This document shows, piece by piece, positions 43,526 through 53,050 of a stretch of 64,000 bases of DNA; the first letter of the stretch is position 1; every line of letters starts with the position of its first letter. Where the stretch lies: assembly GCF_001425905.1 (NCBI RefSeq), contig NZ_LMDY01000001.1, positions 68,890 through 132,889 on the forward strand, given 5' to 3'. A program made the position numbers and the translations under genes. This DNA comes from Methylibium sp. Root1272 (GTDB taxonomy: Bacteria; Pseudomonadota; Gammaproteobacteria; Burkholderiales; Burkholderiaceae_C). The notes beneath the pieces are model-generated. The model did not search any database. It saw nothing but the letters and a program-made list of their open reading frames with translations, and was not told the origin of the DNA.

Positions 43526-43726
43526 CGGAGGCCGTCGGTACGGGCAGTGCGCGGTCGCAGAGCGCGCATGCTAGCGGCCGCGCGAGCCGCTGGGTCCGAA
43601 GGGCCATCGCCATCGGCTAACCTCGCTGCTTCGCCGGTCCGCTCTGCTGCCGCCACCGCGGCATTCGCACGGGCCCGGGCCCGCGCCGCGACCCGGGCGC
43701 GGCCGCATCCACCACGGAGATCCTGC

Positions 43727-45586
43727 GTGTTCGGCGCGTTCGAGAAGCTGCTCTTTCCCTATCCCGATGCGGCACCCTCGCCGCCGCCCAAGGGGCTGCT
43801 GCCCTTTTTATGGCACAGCACGCATGGGCTGCGGCCCTGGCTGCTGGCGATGACGCTGCTGACTGCCGGCATCGGGGCCTTCGAGGCGCTGCTGTTCAGC
43901 ATGCTCGGCCGCATCGTGGACTGGCTGGCCGCAGTGGCGCCCTCGCGCCTGTGGGCCGAGCAGGGCGGCACGCTGATGCTGCTGGCCGCGGTGCTGGCCG
44001 GCAGCACGGTGCTGATCGCGCTGCAGTCGCTGATCAAGCAGCAGGCGCTGGCCGGTAACTTCCCGATGCTGCTGCGGTGGAACTTCCACCGCCTGATGCT
44101 CGGCCAGAGCATGGGCTTCTACCAGGACGAGTTCGCCGGCCGCGTGGCGACCAAGGTGATGCAGACGGCCCTGGCGGTGCGCGACACCTGGATGATCCTG
44201 GCCGAGCTGCTGGTGTTCGTGGTGATCTACTTCGTCACGCTGCTGCTGGTGCTGGGCGGCTTCGATGCGTGGTTGCTGCTGCCCTTCCTGGGCTGGGTGA
44301 TGCTGTACGCGCTGGCGTTGCGGCACTTCGTGCCACGGCTGGCCCGCGTTGCGCAGTCGCAGGCCGATGCGCGCTCGCTGATGACCGGGCGCATCACCGA
44401 CGCGTACACGAACATTGCCACCGTCAAGCTGTTCTCGCACGCCGGGCGCGAGGCCGGCTATGCGCGTGGTGCGATGCAGGAGTTCCTGCAGACAGTGCAG
44501 GCGCAGATGCGGCTGGTCACCGGCTTCGAGATCGTGAACCACGTGCTGAGCATGCTGCTGATCCTGAGCACCGCCGGCGCGACGCTGTGGCTATGGACCC
44601 AAGGTCAGGTGGGGGTGGGGGCGCTCGCCGCGGCGACCGCGATGTCCTTGCGGCTGAACGGCATCTCCCATTGGGTGATGTGGGAGATGGCGGCGCTGTT
44701 CGAGCACATCGGCACGGTGCAGGACGGCATGAACACGCTGTCGCGACCCCATGCCGTGGTCGACCGTCCGGGCGCGCGGCCACTGCAGGTGAGCCGTGGC
44801 GAGATCCGGTTCGAGGACGTGAGCTTCGGCTATGGCGGCGAACGGATGGTGGTCGAACACCTGTCGCTGGACATCCGGGCCGGCGAGAAGATCGGCCTGG
44901 TCGGCCGCTCCGGCGCCGGCAAGTCCACCATCGTCAACCTGCTGCTGCGCTTCTACGACATCGAGCGCGGCCGCGTGCTGATCGATGGCCAGGACATCGC
45001 CGACGTCACACAGAACAGCCTGCGCGCGCAGGTCGGCATGGTCACGCAGGACACCTCGCTGCTGCACCGCTCGGTGCGGGACAACATCCTCTACGGCCGG
45101 CCCGACGCGACCGACGCCGACATGGTGCTCGCCGCCCGACGGGCCGAGGCACACGAGTTCATCCAGGGCCTGACCGACCCGAAGCAGCGCATCGGCTACG
45201 ACGCGCACGTGGGCGAGCGCGGCGTCAAGCTCTCCGGCGGCCAGCGGCAGCGCATCGCGATTGCACGGGTGATGCTGAAGGACGCTCCGATCCTGCTGCT
45301 CGACGAAGCCACCAGCGCCCTCGACTCCGAGGTCGAGGCGGCCATCCAGGCCAGCCTGTACCGCCTGATGGAAGGCAAGACGGTGGTTGCCATCGCCCAT
45401 CGACTCAGCACGATCGCGGCGATGGACCGTCTGGTCGTGCTGGACAGGGGCCGCATCATCGAGCAGGGCGACCACCGCAGCCTGCTCGCGCGAGGCGGGC
45501 TGTACGCGCGGCTGTGGGCGCACCAGAGTGGGGGGTTCCTGGGCGAGGAAACGGAGGACGATGCCGCTGCCGACGCTCTGGCATGA
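43727..45586 (+). CDS. ABC exporter-type half transporter (MsbA/LapB-like)
   Basis: The 619-residue protein has a six-helix membrane domain (about 30-330) and an ATPase with Walker A GRSGAGKST, Q-loop VTQDTSLL, signature LSGGQRQR, Walker B ILLLDEATSALD and the H-loop AHRLST. Order and size match homodimeric lipid or multidrug exporters; substrate is unknown. A GTG at 43727 with GGAGA at six bases is the best start; the in-frame upstream extension is low-complexity and lacks similarity. Confidence 0.9.
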   Translation: MFGAFEKLLFPYPDAAPSPPPKGLLPFLWHSTHGLRPWLLAMTLLTAGIGAFEALLFSMLGRIVDWLAAVAPSRLWAEQGGTLMLLAAVLAGSTVLIALQSLIKQQALAGNFPMLLRWNFHRLMLGQSMGFYQDEFAGRVATKVMQTALAVRDTWMILAELLVFVVIYFVTLLLVLGGFDAWLLLPFLGWVMLYALALRHFVPRLARVAQSQADARSLMTGRITDAYTNIATVKLFSHAGREAGYARGAMQEFLQTVQAQMRLVTGFEIVNHVLSMLLILSTAGATLWLWTQGQVGVGALAAATAMSLRLNGISHWVMWEMAALFEHIGTVQDGMNTLSRPHAVVDRPGARPLQVSRGEIRFEDVSFGYGGERMVVEHLSLDIRAGEKIGLVGRSGAGKSTIVNLLLRFYDIERGRVLIDGQDIADVTQNSLRAQVGMVTQDTSLLHRSVRDNILYGRPDATDADMVLAARRAEAHEFIQGLTDPKQRIGYDAHVGERGVKLSGGQRQRIAIARVMLKDAPILLLDEATSALDSEVEAAIQASLYRLMEGKTVVAIAHRLSTIAAMDRLVVLDRGRIIEQGDHRSLLARGGLYARLWAHQSGGFLGEETEDDAAADALA

Positions 45587-45718
45587 GGCAACCCACCTGC
45601 TGCGCCGTCGCGGGCGTCAATTCCCCTCGATCGCGGGGGCCGGCGCAACGAGGACTTGTCGCGATCGTCCGTCATGATGTATCCATAGGCCAACGGCCAG
45701 CTGTTCAGGGAGAGGGTG

Positions 45719-46486
45719 ATGCGTGAGGTGATGCGAGACTTTGCGGCGTCCACGTTGTGGCGCATCAGTGCGTTCGAGCGCGTGCGGGCCGAAACCGGCA
45801 CCAGCGGCTTCATGCGTCTGGCGGGCGGGCCGACCTTGCTGCCCAGCACCTTGATGGCCGACCTCCGGCAGATCGAGGCGGATCTGCAGGAAGGCGATGT
45901 TCTGGAAGTCATCGCGGCCTGCATCCGGCACCGCGAACCAGCGCTGCTCTGCCTGCAGCACGAACAGCTGGTCTGGCCCATCACGGTGTTTCCCGACGAG
46001 CGGCTCTACCACTCCCCGCGCGACATGGCGGGCGCGTCCGCAGACGGGCTCGCCGCGCTGCGGGTGCTGACCGTCGAGCCGCCGGGCGTGAAGCCGCCCG
46101 GTCACTGGATGCATGAACGTGTGGGCCAGGCGGAGTGCTACCGCCAATTGGCCCCATTGCTGTGGACCATGGCCCTGAACGGTCCGCGGCGCACGCTGCT
46201 CAGCGAGATCGGCGGTACGGCGGCCTACCGCGTGGTCGATCGCACTGCGATCGAGAACCTGAATGCGCCGGGGGCCCTCGGCTCGGCCATCGAACGCCTC
46301 CGACGAGAATCGGTGTCGATGCGCGACGTGGCTCGCATGCCCGGCATGAACATCGAGCGGGCCGCGCGTCTGCTCAATGCGCTCTACCTGACCTCCAGCC
46401 TGATGGTCACGCGCACCAACCCGGCCGCGCGTTCCGAGCCCGGCCTGTTGCGTGGCCTGTTCGGGTCCGGCAAGGCTCGACGCTAG
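45719..46486 (+). CDS. Conserved protein of unknown function with a C-terminal winged-helix look
   Basis: I do not recognise this 255-residue protein. The first 130 residues are a mixed alpha/beta region with LCLQHEQLVWPITVFPDERLYHSPRDM in the middle. The last 60 residues (LRRESVSMRDVARMPGMNIERAARLLNALYLTSSLMVTR) look like a winged-helix or regulator-associated domain. No membrane segment or signal peptide is present. A GTG three bases upstream is an alternative start, and a GGGAGAG site serves both. It has no clear operon partner. Confidence 0.7.
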   Translation: MREVMRDFAASTLWRISAFERVRAETGTSGFMRLAGGPTLLPSTLMADLRQIEADLQEGDVLEVIAACIRHREPALLCLQHEQLVWPITVFPDERLYHSPRDMAGASADGLAALRVLTVEPPGVKPPGHWMHERVGQAECYRQLAPLLWTMALNGPRRTLLSEIGGTAAYRVVDRTAIENLNAPGALGSAIERLRRESVSMRDVARMPGMNIERAARLLNALYLTSSLMVTRTNPAARSEPGLLRGLFGSGKARR

Positions 46487-46641
46487 GGCTCGCGCGTCGG
46501 CGGCGGCGCTCCCGCCGCATCGAGTGGATTTCCGGGGGCTCGGGCGTAGGCAAGTTCCTACCGTACCGTCGGTGCGCGGACTATGGCTAGCGATGGGATC
46601 GCATGGTCAGATGGGGTCTACCTTCCGCTCTCGCGTCGACC

Positions 46642-47601
46642 ATGTCATCTGCCCCTCCCGAACTCGACACCCACGCGCCGATCTTCGTGGTGCTCAACGT
46701 CGGTTCGGGCAGCGAGGACGCGACGGGCACGCGCGCGGTCATCGAGAGTGTGCTGACGCAGGCCGGGCGGGAGCACGAGATCAAGGTGGTCGATGAGCCA
46801 GCGCGGCTGAGTGGCATCGCGCGCGCCGTGGTCGACCAGGCCTCTGCGCGAGGTGGCATCGTGGTCGCCGCCGGGGGCGACGGCACGATCAACGCGGTGG
46901 CGCAGGCGGTGCTCGGCAGCGGGTGCCCGTTCGGCGTGTTGCCGCAGGGCACCTTCAACTATTTCAGCCGAACGCACGGCATTCCGGCCGAGACCGAAGA
47001 GGCCACCCGGTTGCTGCTGACGGCGTGCGTGCAGCCGGTGCAGGTGGGCCTGGTCAACGACCGGGTGTTCCTCGTGAACGCCAGCCTCGGGCTCTACCCC
47101 ACGCTGCTCGAGGATCGCGAAGCCTACAAGCAGCAATACGGACGCAGCCGTCTGGTGGCGCTGTGGGCGGGGGTCGTGACGCTGCTGCGAGGACACCGGC
47201 GGCTGCGGCTGCATCTGGAGCAGGACGGCGAGGGCGTGCCGGACCGCGTGCTGCGCACGTCGACGCTGTTCATCGGCAACAACCGTCTGCAGCTCGAGCA
47301 GATCGGCATCAACGAGGCACCCTTGCTCGAGCAGGGCCGGCTCGCTGCGATCGCCCTGCGGCCGGTGGGGCGTGTCGAGATGCTTTGGCTGCTGCTGCGG
47401 GGCGCCTTCGGCCAACTCGGCGACGCCGACAAGGTGCTGACGTTCCCGTTCGAGCGCATCACGGTGCAGCCGGCCTTGCGGGGGCGCGCCGGTCGCCGCA
47501 TCAAGGTGGCGACCGACGGCGAGATCGCGTGGCTGGCCACGCCGCTCGAGTTCCGCGTCGCCCCGCAGTCGCTGTGGCTGCTCAAGCCGGAGCCGCGATG
47601 A
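46642..47601 (+). CDS. Diacylglycerol/lipid kinase family protein
   Basis: The 319-residue protein has the lipid-kinase nucleotide motif AAGGDGTINAVAQAV near residue 77 and LPQGTFNYFSRTHGI, the substrate-binding GT-x-N segment, with the second domain up to residue 319. Such DgkB/YegS-like enzymes phosphorylate diacylglycerol or another lipid. It overlaps the next gene by ATGA, placing it in an operon with a phosphoesterase and a PAP2 phosphatase. The ATG at 46642 is preferred over one 13 codons upstream. Confidence 0.87.
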   Translation: MSSAPPELDTHAPIFVVLNVGSGSEDATGTRAVIESVLTQAGREHEIKVVDEPARLSGIARAVVDQASARGGIVVAAGGDGTINAVAQAVLGSGCPFGVLPQGTFNYFSRTHGIPAETEEATRLLLTACVQPVQVGLVNDRVFLVNASLGLYPTLLEDREAYKQQYGRSRLVALWAGVVTLLRGHRRLRLHLEQDGEGVPDRVLRTSTLFIGNNRLQLEQIGINEAPLLEQGRLAAIALRPVGRVEMLWLLLRGAFGQLGDADKVLTFPFERITVQPALRGRAGRRIKVATDGEIAWLATPLEFRVAPQSLWLLKPEPR

Positions 47602-48422
47602 CCCTGGCCATCCAGATCTCCGATCCGCACTTCGGCACCGAACGGCCCGCGGCGGTCGAGGCGCTGCTGCAACTGGTGCACGAGCAGGCGCCCGACGTGG
47701 CCGTGCTGTCGGGCGACATCACCCAGCGCGCCAGCCGGGCGCAGTTCCGCACGGCGCGTGCGTTCGTCGATCGTCTGGGCGTGCCGGTCACGCTGGCCAT
47801 TCCCGGCAACCACGACATCCCCTTGTTCAACCTCCTGGCCCGGCTGTTCGCGCCGTATGCGAACCATCGCCGTGCCTTCGGCGCCGAACTCGAGCCGATC
47901 GCCGAATGGCCGGACCTGCTGCTGCTCACCGTCAACACCACCCGGCCGTGGCGTCACAAGAACGGTGAGGTGTCGGCCGCGCAGGTCGAGCGCGTCGCAG
48001 GCCGTTTGCGCAGCGCGCAGCCCGAGCAATTGCGGGTGGTGGTCGTGCACCAGCCACTGGCGGTGACGCGCAAGGAAGATGAGCCGAACTGCCTGCGCCG
48101 GTGCGCAGAGGCGGCGCGCGCGTGGTCCCGGGCCGGCGCCGACCTGGTGCTCGGCGGGCATATCCATCTGCCCTTCGTGTTGCCGCTGCACGAGCGCATC
48201 GACGCGCTGCCGCGCCCGCTGTGGGCGGTGCAGGCCGGTACCGCGGTGTCGTCACGGGTTCGCGACGAGGCGGGCAACTCGGTCAACCTCATCCGTTCGC
48301 GGGGGCGGATGGGGGATCGGCGCGAGGCACTGGTCGAGCGCTGGGACTACCGACCGGCATCGCACCGCTTCGAGCCGGTGTCCGTGCACCGGCTCGGCTT
48401 CGAGGTCGGCAGCGATGGATGA
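47598..48422 (+). CDS. Calcineurin-type metallophosphoesterase
   Basis: The 274-residue protein has all metal motifs of the family in order: ISDPHFG (D-x-H), SGDITQ, GNHDIP, VVVVHQPL and GGHIHLPF. It most resembles cyclic nucleotide or lipid-nucleotide (LpxH-like) phosphoesterases, but the substrate is open. The start overlaps the lipid kinase and the end overlaps the PAP2 gene by eight bases, so the three are one translation-coupled unit. Confidence 0.88.
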   Translation: MTLAIQISDPHFGTERPAAVEALLQLVHEQAPDVAVLSGDITQRASRAQFRTARAFVDRLGVPVTLAIPGNHDIPLFNLLARLFAPYANHRRAFGAELEPIAEWPDLLLLTVNTTRPWRHKNGEVSAAQVERVAGRLRSAQPEQLRVVVVHQPLAVTRKEDEPNCLRRCAEAARAWSRAGADLVLGGHIHLPFVLPLHERIDALPRPLWAVQAGTAVSSRVRDEAGNSVNLIRSRGRMGDRREALVERWDYRPASHRFEPVSVHRLGFEVGSDG

Positions 48423-49224
48423 CGCCCGCGCTCTTGCCCTCATCACCGCGGCGGGTGAGCGGGCGGTGCCCGGCTTCGTCATCGCGTTGCTGTGCCTGCT
48501 GTCGTTCGTCACTTCGGTCTGGTGGCTCACGCGCCGCCACGTGCTGCCGCGGCTGGAGAGCCCGTTGCCGCCGAGCGGGTTCCTGGCGCTGAACCTCGGC
48601 CTGGGTTTCGTGATCGTCGTGGTGTCCGCCGCCATCTTCGCCGGCACCGCCGACGAGATCGGCATCGACGAGGAACTGGGGGCCCTCGACACTGCGTTCT
48701 CCGCCGCAGTGCGTGAGAGCGTCTCGCTCGCAACGCTGCGGGTCTTCTCGCTGCTGACGCGATTCGGAGACACCGCGACGCTCACCGTGCTGTGCATCGC
48801 GGTGGCCGTGCTGCTGTGGATCGGTCGCAAACGCTGGCTGGCGCTGGCGTGGGTGATAGCGGTCGCGGGCAATGGCGTCCTGAACACCACGTTGAAAGGC
48901 GTCTTCGAGCGCGTGCGGCCACTGCATGAGCACGGGCTGGTGCACGAACTGGGGTGGAGCTTCCCCAGCGGCCACAGCTCCGGCTCGGTGGTCGCCTACG
49001 GCATGCTCGCGTACATCGCGATGCGGCGCCTGCCTCCCATCTGGCACCTGCCGGTGCTGTTGCTGGCCACGGCGATCGCTTTCACGACCGGGTGCAGCCG
49101 GATCTTCCTGCAGGTGCATTTCGCCAGCGACGTGCTGGCCGGCTTCGCCTCGGGCCTGGCCTGGTTGACCGTGTGCGTCGTCAGCATCGAGCTGACGCGC
49201 CGCTACCGCCGCGCGCCGGCCTGA
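48415..49224 (+). CDS. PAP2-family membrane phosphatase
   Basis: The 269-residue protein has about six membrane helices and the full acid-phosphatase signature: KGVFERVRP (K-x6-R-P), FPSGHSSGS (PSGH) and CSRIFLQVHFASD (SR-x5-H-x3-D). It dephosphorylates a lipid phosphate such as phosphatidate, phosphatidylglycerophosphate or undecaprenyl diphosphate on the membrane surface. The operon with a lipid kinase and a phosphoesterase points to lipid phosphate cycling. Confidence 0.9.
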   Translation: MDDARALALITAAGERAVPGFVIALLCLLSFVTSVWWLTRRHVLPRLESPLPPSGFLALNLGLGFVIVVVSAAIFAGTADEIGIDEELGALDTAFSAAVRESVSLATLRVFSLLTRFGDTATLTVLCIAVAVLLWIGRKRWLALAWVIAVAGNGVLNTTLKGVFERVRPLHEHGLVHELGWSFPSGHSSGSVVAYGMLAYIAMRRLPPIWHLPVLLLATAIAFTTGCSRIFLQVHFASDVLAGFASGLAWLTVCVVSIELTRRYRRAPA

Positions 49225-49259
49225 GCGCAAGGCGCCACACTCGAGCCAAGGAGAGTCCC

Positions 49260-49484
49260 ATGAGCACACGCACCGCATCGTCTCCCCGGTCCCGGCCGCC
49301 CGCGCCGAAGCCGAGCGCGAGCCCGCGGCCGGCACTGCCGCACGAACGCGACGAATCCAGCGACATGACCGGCGGCGAGCCCAGCGAGAGCATGCAGCAG
49401 GCCCATCGCGACCTGGCTCGCGGTTTGCAGGACACCGATCGCGGACCGGAAATGGAGCGCACCTACCGCAAGCTGAAGCGCTGA
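49260..49484 (+). CDS. Small conserved protein with DESSD and DTDRGPEM motifs
   Basis: This 74-residue protein begins with a low-complexity Ser/Pro/Arg region and has a conserved-looking core LPHERDESSDM...AHRDLARGLQDTDRGPEMERTYRKL. Similar short proteins occur in many Burkholderiales, but I know no function. AAGGAGAG before the ATG supports translation. It is 35 bases after the PAP2 gene on the same strand and may be cotranscribed. Confidence 0.78.
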   Translation: MSTRTASSPRSRPPAPKPSASPRPALPHERDESSDMTGGEPSESMQQAHRDLARGLQDTDRGPEMERTYRKLKR

Positions 49485-49570
49485 GCCGCTACGGCCTTTC
49501 GCGCACACGCCGCGTGTCATCATCTGCATCGGTCGGCATCGAGGCCGGCCGTCGAAGCAGGAGCAGCAGC

Positions 49571-49915
49571 GTGCGTCAGCATCTCACCGCAGGATGGTCC
49601 GTGGCGCTGGCACTGTGGGGTGCCGTGCTGCCGGGCACGGCGGGCGCGGACGAAGACGCCACGCCCTATGTGGCCTTCGTCGAGGATTTCACCGCGCAGT
49701 GCGTCGCGCGCAACGGCGTGCAGATCCTCGTCAGGAATACCCATCCGACGCGCCGACTGCGGGTGTGGCTGGACCGCTACCACATGGGCACCGGGACCGG
49801 CGATCGCTCGCGCAGCGATCTCGCACCCGCAGGCGAGCCTGAGGCGCTGGGGTGTTCTCGCAGCAGCACCGGGCCGCAGGAGTGGCGCGTCGTGCGCAGC
49901 GTGTTCATCGACTGA
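49571..49915 (+). CDS. Small exported protein of unknown function
   Basis: From the GTG at 49571 (AGGAG before it) this is 114 residues with a signal peptide ending TAGAD near residue 26. The mature part has two cysteines (TAQCVARNGV and LGCSRSS), probably one disulfide. I recognise no family. An in-frame ATG 19 codons upstream lacks a ribosome binding site and would hide the signal. Confidence 0.65.
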   Translation: MRQHLTAGWSVALALWGAVLPGTAGADEDATPYVAFVEDFTAQCVARNGVQILVRNTHPTRRLRVWLDRYHMGTGTGDRSRSDLAPAGEPEALGCSRSSTGPQEWRVVRSVFID

Positions 49916-50131
49916 AGATGCGGTGAGCGCCGCGGACGGCGGCGGGGCATGTCAAAAGACAAAGCGCGTTGTCTGACAGTCGCTTGCGGCGCGCCCTACA
50001 GGCGTCCGCCGCATCGGCCGACAGAAGCCACCCTGGTTCGCTTCTACCTTTCAGGGGTTCGCAAGACGGACTCGCCTCACGGGCTCCACGGCCCAGGCGA
50101 TCAATCAGCAACCCTTCGAGAGGCAAGACCG
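49916..50131. other. Intergenic region before the DUF4397 lipoprotein gene
   Basis: The 216 bases hold no credible gene. A short imperfect repeat of AGACAA and TTGTCT occurs around 49955-49978 and could form a small hairpin. It presumably contains the lipoprotein promoter, but I cannot assign hexamers. Confidence 0.4.
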
Positions 50132-50893
50132 ATGAAGCATTCCATGAAGTTCCTGTTGGCGCTCGCGCCCATCGCCCTGGTCGCCGCCTGCGGTGGCGGT
50201 GACGACGACCTGGACGATCGGCTCGACATCGCCGACCCGAAGGTCCGATTCGTCCATGCCATTCCGGCCGGCCCCAACGTGAGCCTATTCCGAGGTTCGA
50301 CGGCGCAGTCAGATGCCACCGATGTGCCCTACCTGTTTGCCTCGAAGTACTTCGATGTCGATTCCGGCGACGCGACCTGGTCGGTGAAGACGGCGACCGG
50401 TTCGATCGATGTCGGTGCGGTCACCTTCGATTCCAAGCGCGGCAACAAGTACAGCCTGCTCGCGGTACCGAGTTCTTCGGTGACCGAGGTGGTGCTGATC
50501 GACGACCCGTACAACAAGGGGTTGACCGCCGACAACGCTCGCGTACGCGTGTTCAACGGCTCGTTCAACGCGGGTGGCATCGACGTGTACCTGAACGCAC
50601 CTGGAACCGACCTGGCCGGCGTGTCTCCGACCTTCCCGGCCGTGGCCTACAAGGCGGCCAGCCCGGCCTCGGGTTCCGACTCGGTCGACCTGCCCGGCGG
50701 CACCTACCAGATGCGCATCACGAACGCCGGTACGAAGAACGTGATCTTCAATGCACCGGTGACGTTGAACGTCAATGCCGACTGGCTGGTTCTGAGCCTG
50801 CCGGCCAGCGCGACGCCCAACGACGTCAAGGCCCTGGTGGTGCAGTCGGACGATGACACGCCTGCGGCCACCGAGTTGACGACGACGCCCTAA
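50132..50893 (+). CDS. DUF4397-domain lipoprotein
   Basis: The 253-residue precursor has a lipobox LVAAC (Cys near residue 20) followed by an acidic linker and a two-repeat domain. VRFVHAIPAGPNVSLFRG and ARVRVFNGSFNAGGIDVYLNAPGT are the repeated beta-sandwich openings typical of DUF4397. It is a surface or periplasmic lipoprotein; function is unknown. A GAGAGG site precedes the ATG at 50132. Confidence 0.85.
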   Translation: MKHSMKFLLALAPIALVAACGGGDDDLDDRLDIADPKVRFVHAIPAGPNVSLFRGSTAQSDATDVPYLFASKYFDVDSGDATWSVKTATGSIDVGAVTFDSKRGNKYSLLAVPSSSVTEVVLIDDPYNKGLTADNARVRVFNGSFNAGGIDVYLNAPGTDLAGVSPTFPAVAYKAASPASGSDSVDLPGGTYQMRITNAGTKNVIFNAPVTLNVNADWLVLSLPASATPNDVKALVVQSDDDTPAATELTTTP

Positions 50894-51021
50894 GCTGCAA
50901 CGGCGCTTCTGCCGTCGGCCGCCGCTGTAGGACGCAGCCGACGCGCAGGAGCGGCTCTTGCCGATAGTTACATCAAGAGCTCACGGCGACCATGGATGCA
51001 CCTCAACGCAAGGAGTGGTCC

Positions 51022-51570
51022 ATGAACATCGAAACACAAGAAACGGCCGACCTGAACCAGCTCGCCAGCCTGATCAACGGCATGTCGATCGCGATGCTCA
51101 GTGGCGTCGAGCGGGACGGTTCACTGGTGAGCCGCCCGATGACGCCGCTGGAAATGGACAGCGATGGCGTGTTGTGGTTCTTCACCGACGCGCGGTCGGA
51201 GAAGACCGAGCGACTGATCCCGCTGAATCTCAGCTTCTCCGATGAATCGCATTCGATCTACGTGTCGATCTCCGGCCATGGCGAGGTGGTCCGTGATCGG
51301 GAGCACGTCAAGCGGCTGTGGACACCGTATGCCAAGCCGTGGTTCCTGGAGGGCCCGGAATCGCCCCACCTGGTACTGCTGAAGTTCGTTCCGCACTCGG
51401 CCGACTACTGGGACGCCCCGCACAGCAAGATGATGCGTCTGGTCGCCATGAACTCGTCGACAGCTGAGCGCTCGGATGCGAGGTTGAACGCGGCGCGGCC
51501 GCAACCTGCGCCGGCCCGTCGGTTCGAAGACGCCGTGCGGACCTCGTCCGCCCGTCGGGCTCATGCTTGA
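51022..51570 (+). CDS. Pyridoxamine 5'-phosphate oxidase-like (general stress protein 26 type) flavin protein
   Basis: The 182-residue protein has the split-barrel flavin-binding fold of the general stress protein 26 group: SIAMLSGVERDGSLVSRPMTPLEMDSDGVLWFFTDARSEK, ISGHGEVVRDREHVKRLW. These proteins bind FMN or related cofactors and are induced by stress in other bacteria. An AAGGAG site supports the ATG at 51022, 10 codons into a longer frame. The 3' end overlaps the convergent dbpA by ten bases. Confidence 0.85.
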   Translation: MNIETQETADLNQLASLINGMSIAMLSGVERDGSLVSRPMTPLEMDSDGVLWFFTDARSEKTERLIPLNLSFSDESHSIYVSISGHGEVVRDREHVKRLWTPYAKPWFLEGPESPHLVLLKFVPHSADYWDAPHSKMMRLVAMNSSTAERSDARLNAARPQPAPARRFEDAVRTSSARRAHA

Positions 51571-52985
51571 AGGCTGCGCGCCTTGATCTTCTTGCCCTTG
51601 ACCTTGCCGCCGTCGAGCTTGCGCAGAGCCTCTTTGGCGATGCTCCGCTCGACGGCGACGTAGGTCGAGAACTCGGTGACGTTGATCTTGCCGATCTGAG
51701 AGCTGGCGAAGCCGGCGTCGCCGGTCAGCGCGCCCAGCACGTCGCCGGGACGGATCTTCTCCTTGCGGCCGCCCAGGATCTGCAGCGTGACCATCGGAGG
51801 CACCAGGGGTGCGGCGCCTGACGGTGTGAGCTCGCTCAGCGGATGCCATTCCGACTCACGGCCTTGCAGTTGATCGATCTTCGCGACGTGAGGCATCTCG
51901 TCCAGCGTCGCGAGGCTCAGCGCCCATCCGGCCTGATCGGCGCGGCCGGTTCGTCCGATGCGGTGGATGTGCACCTCGGGATCGGGTGAGATGTCGACAT
52001 TGATCACCGCCTCGAGCGACTCCACGTCGAGGCCGCGCGCCGCGACGTCGGTGGCCACCAGCACCGAGCAACTGCGGTTGGCGAACTGCAGCAGCACCTG
52101 ATCGCGGTCGCGCTGCTCCAGATCGCCGTGCAGCGCCAGCGCCTGCAGTCCCTGCGCGCCGAGCACCGCCACCAGGTCGCGGCACTGCTGCTTGGTGTTG
52201 CAGAACGCCAGCGTGCTGGCGGGGCGGTAGTGGTCGAGCAGCAGCCCGACCGCGTGCAGTCGCTCCTCTTCCTTCACCTCGTAGAAGCGCTGGCGGATCT
52301 TGCCCGCCTCGTGCTGGGATTCGAGCCGGATGTGCTCGGGCTGGCGCAGGAACTGCGCACTCAGCTTGGCGATGCCGTCCGGGTAGGTGGCCGAGAACAG
52401 CAGCGTCTGGCGCTGCGGCGGGCAATGGCGAGCGACGGTGGCGATGTCGTCGAAGAAGCCCATGTCGAGCATGCGGTCGGCTTCGTCGAGAACGAGCGTG
52501 CTCAGCGACGCGAGCGCGAGGCTGCCGCGCTCCAGGTGATCGATGATGCGGCCCGGCGTGCCGACGACGATGTGCGCGCCGTGCTGCAAGCTGGCCAACT
52601 GGGGGCGCATCGTCGCGCCGCCGCACAGCGTGAGGATCTTCGTGTTCTCCTGGCTGCGCGCCAGGCGGCGCAACTCCTGCGTCACCTGGTCGGCGAGTTC
52701 GCGTGTCGGGCACAGCACCAGGGCCTGGACGTCGAGGCGGCGCGGATCGAGCTTGGCCAGCAGGGCGAGGGCGAAGGCGGCGGTCTTGCCGCTGCCCGTC
52801 TTGGCCTGGGCGATCAGGTCGCGGCCTGCCAGCGCGATCGGCAGCGTAGCGGCCTGGACCGAGGTCATGCTCCGATAGCCGAGCTGCTCCAGATTGGCCA
52901 GCACGGTTGGCGCCAGCGGCAACTGGCTGAAGGGAAGGGAGGGTGCGCCGGATGGGGCGTCTTTCGAAGGGGACGGGGAGGACAT
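51561..52985 (-). CDS. dbpA: ATP-dependent RNA helicase DbpA
   Basis: The 474-residue DEAD-box protein has Q motif, Walker A AKTGSGKT, PTRELADQV, TPGRIIDHL, DEADRMLDMGF, SAT, and the second RecA domain ending HRIGRTGRADQ. The C-terminal RRM-like domain (LQILGGRKEKIRPGDVLGALTGDAGFASSQIGKINV) is the DbpA-specific domain that binds hairpin 92 of 23S rRNA. It remodels the ribosomal large subunit during assembly. It is monocistronic. Confidence 0.95.
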   Translation of the reverse strand: MSSPSPSKDAPSGAPSLPFSQLPLAPTVLANLEQLGYRSMTSVQAATLPIALAGRDLIAQAKTGSGKTAAFALALLAKLDPRRLDVQALVLCPTRELADQVTQELRRLARSQENTKILTLCGGATMRPQLASLQHGAHIVVGTPGRIIDHLERGSLALASLSTLVLDEADRMLDMGFFDDIATVARHCPPQRQTLLFSATYPDGIAKLSAQFLRQPEHIRLESQHEAGKIRQRFYEVKEEERLHAVGLLLDHYRPASTLAFCNTKQQCRDLVAVLGAQGLQALALHGDLEQRDRDQVLLQFANRSCSVLVATDVAARGLDVESLEAVINVDISPDPEVHIHRIGRTGRADQAGWALSLATLDEMPHVAKIDQLQGRESEWHPLSELTPSGAAPLVPPMVTLQILGGRKEKIRPGDVLGALTGDAGFASSQIGKINVTEFSTYVAVERSIAKEALRKLDGGKVKGKKIKARSLQA

Positions 52986-53050
52986 GCCCGATTGTCGGGC
53001 CTGCGCCCGCGGCCCTGGTCGGAACCGCGGGGCGCCGCGCCACGAGTTGC

